DNA of 64,000 bases. Source: Odontesthes bonariensis (lineage: Eukaryota > Chordata > Actinopteri > Atheriniformes > Atherinopsidae). This document shows, in pieces, positions 10,898 to 22,800 of this stretch. The DNA lies in contig NC_134508.1 of the NCBI RefSeq assembly GCF_027942865.1, positions 36,515,466-36,579,465 on the forward strand, given 5' to 3'. The first letter of the stretch is position 1, and the number at the start of each line of letters is the position of its first letter. A model generated the notes under the pieces. The model did not search any database and was not told the DNA's origin. It saw only the letters and a program-made list of their open reading frames with translations. A program made the translations under genes and the position numbers.

Positions 10898-13448
10898 TAT
10901 GATAACGTTTCATGTTTACTCTGGTGTTGTGTGCCATTATTAGGCACATGTGTAACTTGAGATTTCTCTCTTTGTGTTATTTTGTATTGGATGTTTTACA
11001 CCATTGTATTTAGTTCACAGCTACATTTACTATCTAACTTTATAATCATCTTTAAAGTCCCCATAAAATAGCTCACTTATTTGCTTCTAGATGTTTACAT
11101 GTTTCCTGTGAAGGAGAGGTTATCAGGGCATCTTCCAGCCTAGTCTGCTCTGATTGGTCAGCTCCACTACTACTGTTCTACATAATTTATTTTCAAATTC
11201 AAAATTTGGATTTTGCATTTAATAGAATTTAAGGTCAGTGTAAGCATAGAAGTGCAGGTTCAGAAGTGCAGCAATCAGTGTTTTCAAATCATTTTTCATT
11301 GGATTTCAACTTTAAAATACCATAATAAATACCATAAAAACTACTTTTTGTCTTTGATGGCCCAATTACAGATGTCTAGGTGATATACAGAGCAACACAG
11401 CTAATATACAAACACTTAAGCATCTCATTTAATTTCATTCATAGTCTATGAAACCAGCTTTTATTAATACATCAGTCAATGATAAAACATGATCACGTAA
11501 CACTCTAAAAGGTGCCATTGTGTACTCATAATGTTTCTTTTTCTTTTGAATAATTAAAAAAAAAACATTCGGGTAAATTAATGGATACTTTTTGAACACA
11601 TGATATTTCTCTCATTATATGAAAACAGTTTAAAGAGGCTTGAGATGAAATTATGTAATAATTATGTTCCCTTTTTAATCCCCATTACCTCTTGATCATA
11701 ATAACAATAAAAGGCTTTGAGGTAAGAAAGCAATCAAGTAAGGAAATGGTCCTATATTTAACTGAGAAAATACCCCCCATGATATCAATAAGTGCACCCA
11801 ACTATCATAGCTTTCAAATAATCAACCTCCTCCTGACTGTTACTGAAGTAAAAAACAAATGCATATACATTTCTTGTTTTATTACACACTGAAATATATC
11901 TTGGGCAGTTGCTGATGAATCCCAAAGGAAACATGTTTTTTATGCAAAAACAATAAAGAATATTAAAAAAAATGTTTTCATTTCCATATTATCATCTGTT
12001 TATTGGACCCTTTGCCATGCATGCACTTTGAAGATGAAGTCTCTTCCAAATTTGCATTAATCATTATTTATTGGTAAAAAGCAGCACAGAAGTGGTTATT
12101 TTTTTATGTGATTTGAACATAGTCAAACCCATAAATAAGGAAACCAAACACACTTGTCTTTGTGTCGTCTTCAGCACCACGGACAGCTGCACTTCATTTT
12201 CCTCTGTGCAGCTTTTTGAAATTACCAGTCAAAAGCAATCACCAAAGTTTTGATGAGCATATATGTCTGCCTCCATAGAGTTCTGATTTGACACATTTAC
12301 CCACACAATGTCCACAGACACAAGAAAGCACACACCTGAGGCCAAATCCATATTTCCTTTTGGTGGAAAATAATTATCCCTCTGACATATCTGTCCAGCC
12401 CTCATATCGCACTATCATCCCTGCAGTTCCTTATCTGGTTTGACGTTTGAATTAGATGGTGCAGTGTGAACATTTCTAGCAGTGAGACCAGCTTGTGTTG
12501 GTTGTCACACAGAGTCACTGCAGGAGAGATGATGACCGATGCACCATGCTCCACTGAAAGCCCTAATAAGCGTAGCCGAGCACCTACTCTGAGGAAGATC
12601 TGCAATATCAACCATGTGATCAGCAGGTCAGCTGGGATTTGTATCCCAGGCCTGAGTCTGATGAATGAATCATTTCCTCTCATATGTCTCTCAAAACACA
12701 TTGTTTCCAAAGGCTGGATTGTGTAGCACATCAAACACAGACAGGGATATGAAGGGAGGGGAAAACACAGACACAGTGCTGTCATGAATATATGAAAACC
12801 CTCTTCAGGGGGAAAGATGTTATGGGAAAGAAGAATGGATTTCTGTTGGATGGAAGTTTTTTATGTCTACAAACATTATTCTGAGTAGAATGACAATTTA
12901 ACTTTTAAACTTTATTTTCACTTTGTTGCTCTCTCTGTGCTTTTTTCCTCACTGTTCACTGAGTTCATTCTAATAGGTAATTGCTCCTTCAAATAATAAC
13001 TCCCTTTTCTTGGCAAAGTGAATCATTTTTTTATTTTTGCCAGTGACGATGACCTCCAGTTGAACCCTGTTTGTATATTGGATTAGTTTTTTTTATCCTT
13101 TCCACTGTGGAACATATTATTGACAGCGCCCCCCTCTTTGTGAACTAAAGCATTTATATTTCTGTAATGAGAACTTTTTTCTTGCAAATATTTAAATAAG
13201 GAGACTCTCATGTCTGTATAGCAATTATGTTGCGACATGGACACACAAATATACACAGTATGATCTTCTCTAAAAGCGCTGTCTTAACCCTCATTGACAG
13301 CATTGCGGAAACAAGAACACTGGAAGTTTGAATAAAAATTATAAGATAAGAAATTTAAAAAACACTATAAGAATTGAATGGAAAAGACTGTATAAAAGAC
13401 ATGGGTTAAATATTTTTAAAAAATGAATTAATAGTTCAAAAATAACTA
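10898..13448. other. Gene-free AT-rich intergenic stretch
   Basis: I see no gene, RNA gene or recognisable repeat in this interval. Open frames are short on both strands. The longest is antisense at 12402-12785 and has no domain, conserved-looking block or convincing splice context. Confidence 0.55.
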
Positions 13449-13822
13449 TTAAAGGTGGGGTCTGAGATCTTGGAAAAACGGTTCCTGCAAGCTATATTTT
13501 TGAAAATACACAACCTTGCCTCTCCCTTCAGCCCACCCCACAAAACCACGCCTTCAATACACATGAACGAGTCACGAGTCTGTGAACGCGCAAGGGGGAG
13601 GGGGGCTGACGGTTGATTGGCATGTCAGAATCCAATAGAAGTAACTCTCATCATTACTTCTATTGGTCAGACATTTCCTCTTGCTACACCCTCTACAATG
13701 GACTAAAAGATTTAGTTTTTTTTCCAAACATTCTATTTTAGTGGGTGCAATGGGGTCGTGAGGAGGTTTTCAGACAATTTGATCAAAATTGCTCCAGAAA
13801 ACATCACAGACCCCTCCTTTAA
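13449..13822. mobile_element. Non-autonomous TTAA-target MITE
   Basis: A 374-bp element bounded by TTAA at both ends (13449-13452 and 13819-13822). The terminal inverted repeats match at 18 of 20 positions: TTAAAGGTGGGGTCTGAGAT on the left, and the reverse complement of the right end with two mismatches. It has no coding capacity. A TTAA target is typical of piggyBac- and Kolobok-type DNA transposons, so this is probably a non-autonomous relative. It contains an internal hairpin with 13-bp perfect arms, CCAATAGAAGTAA (13632-13644) and its complement (13654-13666). Confidence 0.75.
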
Positions 13823-13969
13823 TAACGATGTGTTCAACAAGTAATTAATAAATAAAATGGTAAAACACAGACAGAAAACGATAAAACTAGTTTTAACATA
13901 AGAGACTAAGAAGAAAATAAATGTAAGTAAACTATTGACTATGAATAATAATAAAATATATCTAATTTA

Positions 13970-14300
13970 AAACTTTACTAAAAAGGTAGGTCTTCAGCTT
14001 TCTTTTAGAAATACAAACACTCCCAGCTGCCCTCAGGTCTTCAGGAAGGCTGTTCCACGAGCGAGGACCATAAAAACTAAAAGATGCTTCTCCATTTGTT
14101 TTAGTCTCCGCTTTGGGAATAAATAAGAGACCAGCCCCGATGACCTGAGGGCTCTGGGAGGCTCATAAACTAAAAGCAAGTCAGATGAATACAGAGGACT
14201 AAAACCATTGAGAACTAGTAAAATAATTTTAGAATCAATCAGGAAACACACAGGAAGCCAATGCAGAGATTTTAAGACTGTAGTAAAATGAGCTCTCTTT
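13970..14300. repeat. Probable degenerate teleost LINE-derived fragment
   Basis: The wording around 13985-14290 (AGGTAGGTCTTCAGC, CTCAGGTCTTCAGGAAGG, GCTGTTCCACGAGCG, CAGGAAGCCAATGCAGAG) matches, from memory, an abundant interspersed repeat of percomorph genomes usually annotated as part of a LINE. It is diverged and has no usable open frame. The family name and exact ends are uncertain. Confidence 0.5.
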
Positions 14301-17300
14301 GCGATAAGTAAAATTCCTTGAAGTCATAAGATGTTGGACAAGAGGTGCCTTAAAGTGCAAATATCCGCTTGGTGCTCATTCTGGCTCGTTTTGCTCTCCA
14401 ATAAGTTCAGGTCAGCTTTTCTTCTGAAATGCTAAGTGAGTAAATTTTTCCTACTTTTTTACCCCTGATGAATATGCTGGCGGTCATTCTGAAAAATATT
14501 TTCAAAGGTATTTGTGCTCAAAGAAACATACGTTTGTCAAACAGACTTTCAAGAATCACTCTCCAGATATTCTTTTTGTCCAAATATCTTCTGGCTCCAA
14601 AAAGGTGAAAGTGACAACAGCCATGTGTCAACCAGACGCTTTTGAAGACCGATTTACATACTAATGGGGGAAGCAGAAGTGGCTCGCTACATTATTTGTT
14701 CACTCATGCTGGTATATTACATAGGAAGTGCATGATGTGGTCATTTCAAAGATATTTACACTACTGATAAGGCAGAAAACAGGCTAAAATATGACAGAGG
14801 CTTCCAAAATAATTCAGTGAACAGTTTTGCCAAAATACAGAGTTCACCTGGAGCCATCCTGACACGAGTACAAGTGAGGCAACCACACCTTTTGTAAGAT
14901 ATTTTACAATTAGGTTTTTGGATGGAATACAGCTCTGAGTGACTATTAATCCAATGATGGAAAAAGTATTTAGAAATATAATGCTCAGTCTGGTTTAATG
15001 CTCAGATCTTTCAGAAAAATGCTGAACCATTAAAAAATAAACTGTATATTTGTGAATGTGTTTTTTTACACATTTGAATTGTATAGAGCTGCTTTGGAAA
15101 GCAAATACAGCTGTCATTTTAAAACATATCTGGAGTTTTACTTTCTTTCTTATGTCTTTTCACTGAGTTTCACCTGTTTTTCTGTTGTGGTTGCAACCTG
15201 GCATTGGGTTCAGACACAACAGTGAACATGGTTTTAACATATATCTCCAACAGGAACCGTTGTGCATAGTTCCAAAGTTCCTTGAATAGAGTTAGGATGT
15301 TGGAAAAAAATTCCACCCCAGTCGGATACTCCACAATACCTGTGGACAAAATAAATTGATATTACCAGATTTATTCCTTGAAATAAATTTGACATGCTTG
15401 GTTTAATATAGCAGGTGTGTTGTAATGAGTCATCACCTCCAATTAACATAGGATTACATGCACTAATCACAGGATTTTAAGCTTCAACTGTTTGTATGTA
15501 TGTTGGATGAAACCCACATTCATATTTCTTCCAAAGAAATGATGATCAATTTAGGATGCTGTTTTTCACCCGCAATAGCTTCCACGAGTGGACTAATCCA
15601 TGGTTTCTCAGCTAAATCTTGGAGACGTGTTATCAAAGGTTAAGCTACGTCGCAGGAACAGAGTGATCCTGTGGAATTCAAATTTCAGTGGAAGTTGCTC
15701 GATGGAGCAAATGAGAACTGAGGGATTATCAAAGTTACTGGTATGATCAGCTCAAGTGGAAGGTAGCTGTGCATCATGAGGCTGAGTAAGGCCAGAGGAA
15801 AGGGAGAGGATGAGGGGGAAACATTGGCAGAAACCTCAGGCTGTCTCATACTGGCAGACATGCTCGTGGTCATACACAGTAGTAATTCCCCAAAAGGTCA
15901 CACAGAATGACTCCAAACAGCATTAAACCTGGCCCTGCTCTCTCAACTGTGTCGTCAGAGCAGTAATCTGTCTGATTCTTCTTTCCACCACTGCTTGTGT
16001 CATCACTCACACTGCTTTCAACCCCACTAACGCCACCTCTGACAACAGGAGGGCAAAAGGGGCAATCTCTCCACATTCCTCAGATGTAATTTGTTGTCCA
16101 GCTGCATTGTTTCCAAATTAAACGCAGAGTCTTATCTGTGTAACTTGAAGGAAATCAATGAAAATGGATCTTACAGAAAACATGTGTAATTTCCCATTAT
16201 TTGCTTTTATTACCTGAGGAGGAACAGTATGTCAGGAATTTATTACGGTGCACTAGCATCACAATGCTAAAGCAATTTGGTCAACTCCAGCAGTAAATTG
16301 GCTTGTCACCTAAGATAGCATTACAGAGATGAGCAGAAAATGCCAGGGAGCACATTAAATTAAGAATGATGGGAATTATATTAACATTTAAATGAGACAG
16401 TCATGGTCCAGTGGGATTACAAGTTTTGAGTGTTTATGATGTGGAATAATGTAGTGTTAGGAAATCAGAATTGAATTTAAATGTGCTATTACATACGGAT
16501 GGTTGTTCTTTGCACAACAGCAGTTTTGTTCTAAATAGCATTTTGATTAAACTGATGTGATAACTAATCATTATGATAGCCCCATTAATAAATGGTATGG
16601 TGTGATACACGAAGAAGAGGACAGCAGTAGAGAAACCAAGTACCTCTTTTCATTTTTGTTTACCTCATGTTTCTGCTTCTTTCATGAGAAATGCTGCGAC
16701 TGTGCGAGTTTTTCTCTGAAATCACAGCTCCTGATTCCTTCTGCTGCAGCAGCCCATAAGCAATCACAGCGAAACATTTCCAGAGGGGACAGGGAAGGAA
16801 AATGAAAGCAGCAAGTATAGGCAATGACCTTTGCAGACTCCTAGCATGATAAATGTCAAAGGTTTGCTGTTTTTAATTTGTCAGAGTTTCCAGAGAAGCC
16901 TGACCTATGCCTGGTTTCAGCCATGTTGTTCCCATCACAGCAGTCGCTGAAGCGGCACCTCGAAACCTATTACAACTCGCTTTTGCTGAGGCTGGTACTG
17001 TCAAAGCTGCAAATTAGCCCATTTGCAACCTTTCATAATGCACTGTAGCAAGGAACAGCATGTTTTTCACAGGGAAGGCCGATGCGGAGCGATGTAATGT
17101 TTTGCAAATGTGACACATTGCAGACAGACCAGAGAGTATACGCTGAAATATGTCAGGTGTCACTTTTGTGCAGCTCTGCAATCCATTATGCTTTCTTAGC
17201 AGATTTTGACCTTTTTCTGTTTAATTGTGTGGGATGTTGTCACAGAAAAAAAGAAGCACTTTGTATTTGTGAAGACACACAAGTCTTTTTAAATCCTTCA

Positions 17301-17584
17301 CTTTACATCATCAACATGATTTTGATGTTGCCATCTTGACTTTGACTTATCTTGACCCTTAAAAAAAACATTAATATTTGTTTCCAGTAAAAGTGAGTGT
17401 CTTCCAGGGGCTCTCAACAAAACTGTGATGGGATTAAGCTGGACAATCTGACTGAATTTACCTGTGACTCCTTTCTTGAAAGCAGTCATACGTGAATTAT
17501 CATTGACATGAACTCTGTGTGGGTTTTTTTAGGTGTGGAGCTGTTACTGACTTTAAGGAGGATTGAAAAAATATCGACATCAAT
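14301..17584. other. Gene-free intergenic stretch
   Basis: I see no supportable gene. Short open frames on both strands lack domains. The block at about 16730-17080 has balanced composition and few simple repeats, and could be a conserved non-coding element. That guess needs a multi-species alignment. Confidence 0.5.
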
Positions 17585-17725
17585 TTTCACAACAACATGC
17601 AAATTGCACACAGAAAGGCCAAAGCCAAGATTCAAAGTGGTAACCCCCTTGTTGTGAGGCAGCAATCCAAACAACCTCACCACCATGCAGTCCTTTAAAC
17701 TTTTGCTCAAAACTCAAGAGGAAAA
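17585..17725 (-). repeat. Degenerate tRNA-like teleost interspersed repeat
   Basis: Read on the minus strand, the segment contains CATGGTGGTGAGG, GCCTCACAACAAGG, TTTGAATCTTGGCTTTGGCC and TTTCTGTGTGCAATTTGCAT. These correspond, from memory, to a very common fish repeat whose consensus runs GGTGGTGCAGTGGTTAGCA through CCTTTCTGTGTGGAGTTTGC. The copy is diverged and truncated. Confidence 0.5.
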
Positions 17726-18241
17726 CTTTAGTATTTTTCATATCCCAGCTGCCTTTGGGCAAGAGGCAGGGGGCACAATTTGCTTTCTGCAGTCTCAGTT
17801 GTGTCAAACTTTTAAGTGCATGTCTTAGTAACGCAGAGGGTCATACTGTGTGATGTTTAGAAAAGAAGAAACTAAACTGATTCCAATCAGACCAAATCCA
17901 TTTATTTTAACATTAGCCTAAGACATAGAAGAACGACGAGCAGCTAATAGAGTATTTAAATGATTTATGAGTATTTGAATGTATTTTGAGAAATAAAGTT
18001 CCTACAAATTATAGAGTGGATGAGAGGAGCCAGGGGGGGATTAATTTAAAAGAGTAAAATTACCTTCTCACACTTGCTGTTGGAGCAACATTCTTCTTCA
18101 AGATGATGTACTTCAGAATTTTAGTTCGTCTTCTGTTTGATGGCAGTAGTATTCCAAAAATATTTTATGCAGTTACAATGGTCTGGAATGTGCCATACAA
18201 GGCATTGTGTACGGTCCAATTTTGCTGCCATTATTAACCAT

Positions 18242-18276
18242 TATTTTTTTCATAATGGTTCATTATGAAAAAAATA
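18242..18276. repeat. Perfect 16-bp hairpin with 3-base loop
   Basis: TATTTTTTTCATAATG (18242-18257) and its exact reverse complement (18261-18276) are separated by GTT. It lies in AT-rich intergenic DNA with no gene nearby. No flanking duplication was seen, so it may be a replication-slippage palindrome rather than a transposon. Confidence 0.7.
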
Positions 18277-19512
18277 TGTTTTACATTCCAACCGTGTAAC
18301 TTTACTCCACTCTTCCCAGGGAGCTCTCTACTCTCATTCACATATAGGCTGTTGTCTTCGAACGAACCACATTACATTTAACTAGCAATGTCTGATGTGT
18401 CAGTCATAAGGCACAACCTTGGCTTCAGCTTCCATAAGTAGCTGTTGTTCATTGTATGTAAAGAACATAATGTGTGTTTTCTCCAATTGAACATCACTGA
18501 GGTTGGAGATCAATCTCTGGGTGAACACACATTCATCTGTACTCAGATCTTGGTTTTATAGTATCTCCTTTTCAATTCGGCTTGGTCAATATAAAATGTA
18601 AAAGTCTGAATATACTGTAGTCTATTCTCTTTTCTATTATACTGAATTTTTAAAGTTTTCATTTGTGAAATAGCCTTCTGTCTTTACCATGACTCACTCC
18701 AGAAAATAACAAACAAAATAACTGAAATTTACCAGGTTTTTGTCCTGTTGTTTACCTCCCTTTGAAGAGGGGAGCTATAATTTTTAAAGAGCTGTTTTGC
18801 TGCAGACAAAAAACAACTAATTCAAAAGTCAAAATATTTAGATATAGCTCTTATACACCAGACCTTGAAAAATCAATTTGCCTTTGGTGAGATTGAGAAC
18901 CTGGGGAAAAATTTCCCCTGATGTCAAACACAGTTGGCCATTGCTGGAAGCACAATAATGCAGAGCCTGTGAAGGCTTGTGATGGATTTTCTAATTAATT
19001 TATTTTTTGTGTGGGCCTTGTGTGTTTGCATGGTACAGTTATAATGCGTTTCATGTTTAGAAGATGCTCCAGACAATAGAGGTGTGGTAATCATTTACAT
19101 GATGCATTTATTGCTTATTGCTCCTCTCAATGACTGAGCTCTGATAGCATGCAGCCACTGGTTTTGAGCACATCTGCAGCCGCTCTGCCCTGTTGCGGTC
19201 ATTATGGCTGTGAGTGAGATTGCTTCTCGAACTCTGGATTCATTTTACCTGTTCAGCCTTAGCAGCAGTCAGTAAGGAAGCTGAGTGAAATTACTCTACT
19301 AGTTACCTTGTGCAATGGTTTAGTATGGTGTCTGAGCAGCCACGACTAAAGGGTACACTAACTATTACATTATATGCATTACTGTCATACAAGATACAAA
19401 AGTTAGATTAATATGAGATTTACTATGGTAAGGAAAGTCAGTGGTAGTTGTTTTAGGGGTTCTGTACAAATTAATCTACATTGATTATATTAATACGTTC
19501 GTCTTTCTTTCA

Positions 19513-19800
19513 CTTTAAAGGGATAGTTCGCCTCTTTTGACATGAAGCTGTATGACATCCCATATTAGCAATATCATTTATTAAATTTGACTTACCCCCC
19601 GCTGCGTCCTGTGAGCCGAGTTCCAGCCTCGTTTTGGCGTTGACAAAGGTAGTCCGGCTAGTTGGCTGGGGCCACAAACATAAAGTGCTTTGCTTCTCAA
19701 AATAATATGCGTTCAAAAGAGTAATACATTTGCATCACAAAATCGTTCATCCAGAAAAAGTCAGACCTCACAATTGCTTGGCACTATTTTTACTTTGCTA
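19513..19800 (+). repeat. Truncated DNA-transposon-like repeat
   Basis: The block starts at TTTAAAGGGATAGTTCGCC and continues with GACATGAAGCTGTATGACAT, GCTGCGTCCTGTGAGCCGAG and GTAGTCCGGCTAGTTGGCTG. I recall this as the left part of a widespread percomorph non-autonomous element whose other end is the inverted form (GAACTATCCCTTTAA). I do not see that right end in the next kilobase, so the copy appears truncated. The TTAA-like start hints at a TTAA target. Confidence 0.5.
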
Positions 19801-22800
19801 TTATTAATATGATGATTTCAAGTTGATATGGAGAATATGTTTTTGAGAATAAGGTAAACACAAGAAAGTTGTGTTAAAGAAAAAAATGGACCAGACTCAG
19901 TGAATAATTCCCTATAATCCCTATATAGATCAGTGAGCAGTGCTGTCCAACACGTCATTGGGGTCATCAGGTGGGAACCTCCTTTCATCAGTGTTTCGTC
20001 TAGTTGGGCCCACGACACCTCCAGGAGGCTAGACAGTGATCACTGGCGTCCCATACTCACTCCCCTAATGCCAGCCATCACTGCTCCTCACACCACAACA
20101 ACCATCTTTTTTTTTTTCATAACCACAAGCTACCCAGCCTAATATGGAGTTCAACTCCAAGATTCATGACTGTGTTTAATAAGTCGTTGCTAACTTTGTC
20201 AACCTGCAAGTTGATGCTGGGAAAGTAGCTTAACCTTTATCGTAACATAGAATGCAATAATGTATTGAAACTCCACCCACAATGAATAAATTAAATCAAA
20301 CAAAACGCCCTTACCTTATAATGCAATATGCCTATCTGACTGTGTCTTGATATGCTTTTCTGTTCTTTGCAACCACAGCAGCTTTATATTAAGGCTGTAT
20401 TTACAACTATATATTTAACCTGCTAAAATCACGAATATGCTGATGTTGAGCCATGGATGTATTTAGGTGAAGTCGCCTTTTTGTAGGTTCTGAGAACAAA
20501 TATAAATCCTAAAAATCCATAACAGAAAACATAGAAAACAACTTTGTTAATAGTTTCAGGTGTATTGAAAACCGTAACATATGGATCTACAGGGAAAAAG
20601 CTTTTGGGGCTGTAGAGTTTTTTTGTTGCAATGCAGTATATCGATGGCAACTGTAGAGAAACGTCCATGTGTGTGTCAGTATTATGTTCTAATGGACAAG
20701 TCGAGCTTTCAACCTGAATATGGCCTTGAAGGAGCACACTAGGATTCATCCACTTAGAGAAAACATTCATGTCAATCGATCAATCCGAGAACCATAACCA
20801 GCAGAGTTGTCAAAATTAGATTTTTTTTTTTTTTTTTTTAAATTCCAGCAAATACAAGCAATTGCAGGTATTTTCAAATTCTTCATTTCCCCCCTAAAAT
20901 TCATGTTATTGGCTAAAGATTCATGAATGAGACCTTTTTGGTTTTCTAAGAACAGACATCTTTTTTTCTTATTTTGTTCAGTAGCTAATTGACTGATTAT
21001 TAAAGTAAACTCTTCCCCACTGAACATTCTGTGTTCCTGCCTTGCAGTGCTTGAGCAATGAAAAGCCAGAAATCATTAAAAGACCAACTGGTCGATTCCA
21101 CATTAGACTCCATCTTCCTTATTAATGGACTTTCTGTTTCTGCCTCTGTCTGCTCTGTCTCAGAAAAGCAGGGTGTATGTTCAGATAAAAGGGTCTGTGA
21201 ATAGGGGTCTTGCTTTATGCAGTGGATCTTTCTCAGATGCCGGCTTTTGCTGCCAGATGGAGTTTCAAAGGTGCAGACAGGTTTAAGGGTTTTCACATTT
21301 CAAAGCATCATGAGGGAAACAACAGCACGATGTCACGTAACATTTCTGATGCTATCTCGTTATCAAGCCATCAATTATGAATGCTGGCTGTAACCAAAGC
21401 TGAACACCACTCTGAACATTTGAATACTTGCACCCAGAATATCAAAACATTATACACACAAAGGTTACTTTCCTCATAAGTCATAAAGAGAAACCATAAA
21501 GCCTCAACTTATCTCTAAAGTAGCAGAGCTCTTCAGCATGGAACAAGGTGACAGCACATTGACCTTCATCTTGTAACCTGAACCCCTCCTGAGGCCTGAT
21601 GTGCTGCTTGCTTGGACATTTTCCAAGGTTAGGTGGAAGGTTTTGGTCCTGTAGGGAGGTGATGAGGTCATATGTCCAATGCCCTCTGCTGTTAATGAGG
21701 GTATCTTTAAGAACCACAGGGGGATAATAGGGAAGGCGGAGAGGTTCAGGTGAAATGGTCTCACATCTTCCACCTAAATCATCCAGATGTCTGTGTTTTG
21801 TGTGTGTTAAAGGTTGAGGAGAGGTTGGTGGTTGAGGAGACAACGTATATAAATATATATGAACTGCATATAATGATTAACAGCTGGTTGCACTGACAAA
21901 AAGCTTAAACATGGACATATTGTGTTAAAAAATGTAGCATTAGGGTGTTATTATTTTCCTCCACATTGCCTTGGCCTGTGATGTACTGCCATTGTGCTAG
22001 CAAGATTCAAATTGCCCCTTTACTCCTTTTGTAGAAATACCTTAAAAAATCAACAGGTGGCACTCTGTCCTACTCCATCTCTAACTGTCCATAAAGTGCA
22101 CTTCCTGATCTTGTAATAGCACTAGCACTGCACCCCAAACTCCTAAAATGTTCTCTGAGTTAATCTCTAATGTTTTTAACGTCAACTCAAAAGTGGAGAT
22201 AGAAATTGTTGGACTTTTTGGAGCTCACTGATGCAGTCACAACAAACCCAATGGGAGTGTTTTTACTTTGGCTGCTCGTTGCACTGATACAAGTATAAAC
22301 TCTGATACAGCAGTGTGAGTATTCAGCAGTATGACTCATGTCATTTGTAATTACTCTGACAGCAGCTGTATGATACACAGAGGGTGCATCAGATCTATTA
22401 TTCAGCTTTAAGTGGGAGGAGTGACACCACTTGTTCTGAAAAAGCACAAGGAGACTCAATATTTCACAGTGTGTTGGAGTAACGCGCCTTATGACAACAT
22501 CTTGCCTCTCTGAGCAATTTGTCATCTCATATACACCCCATTGATTCTGTGGGTCTGTGTGACTCATTTATGTGCGCTGTAGATGCACGTACAGTACTTT
22601 ACTGAATTGGGAAAAGTGTTTAGACAAAACTTCCTCCTGTCTGACTGTTAGGGCTGTTTTAGCTCCAAAGAGACATTTTATTCTTTCTGTTCTCATTTTC
22701 GTCACGCATTATTCTGCACTTCCTTCACCTCTGTGAACAGCAATACTTTCAAGATGAGATATGTGCAGCTGTTATGTTAGCACATGCCCAACGTTGTATA

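Noticed and set aside
12402-12785. 127-codon open frame on the minus strand
   Set aside because: No domain or family resemblance; length is within chance expectation for a 30-kb gene-poor region.
22187-22567. 126-codon open frame on the minus strand
   Set aside because: No recognisable motifs, unusual codon use and no nearby gene structure.
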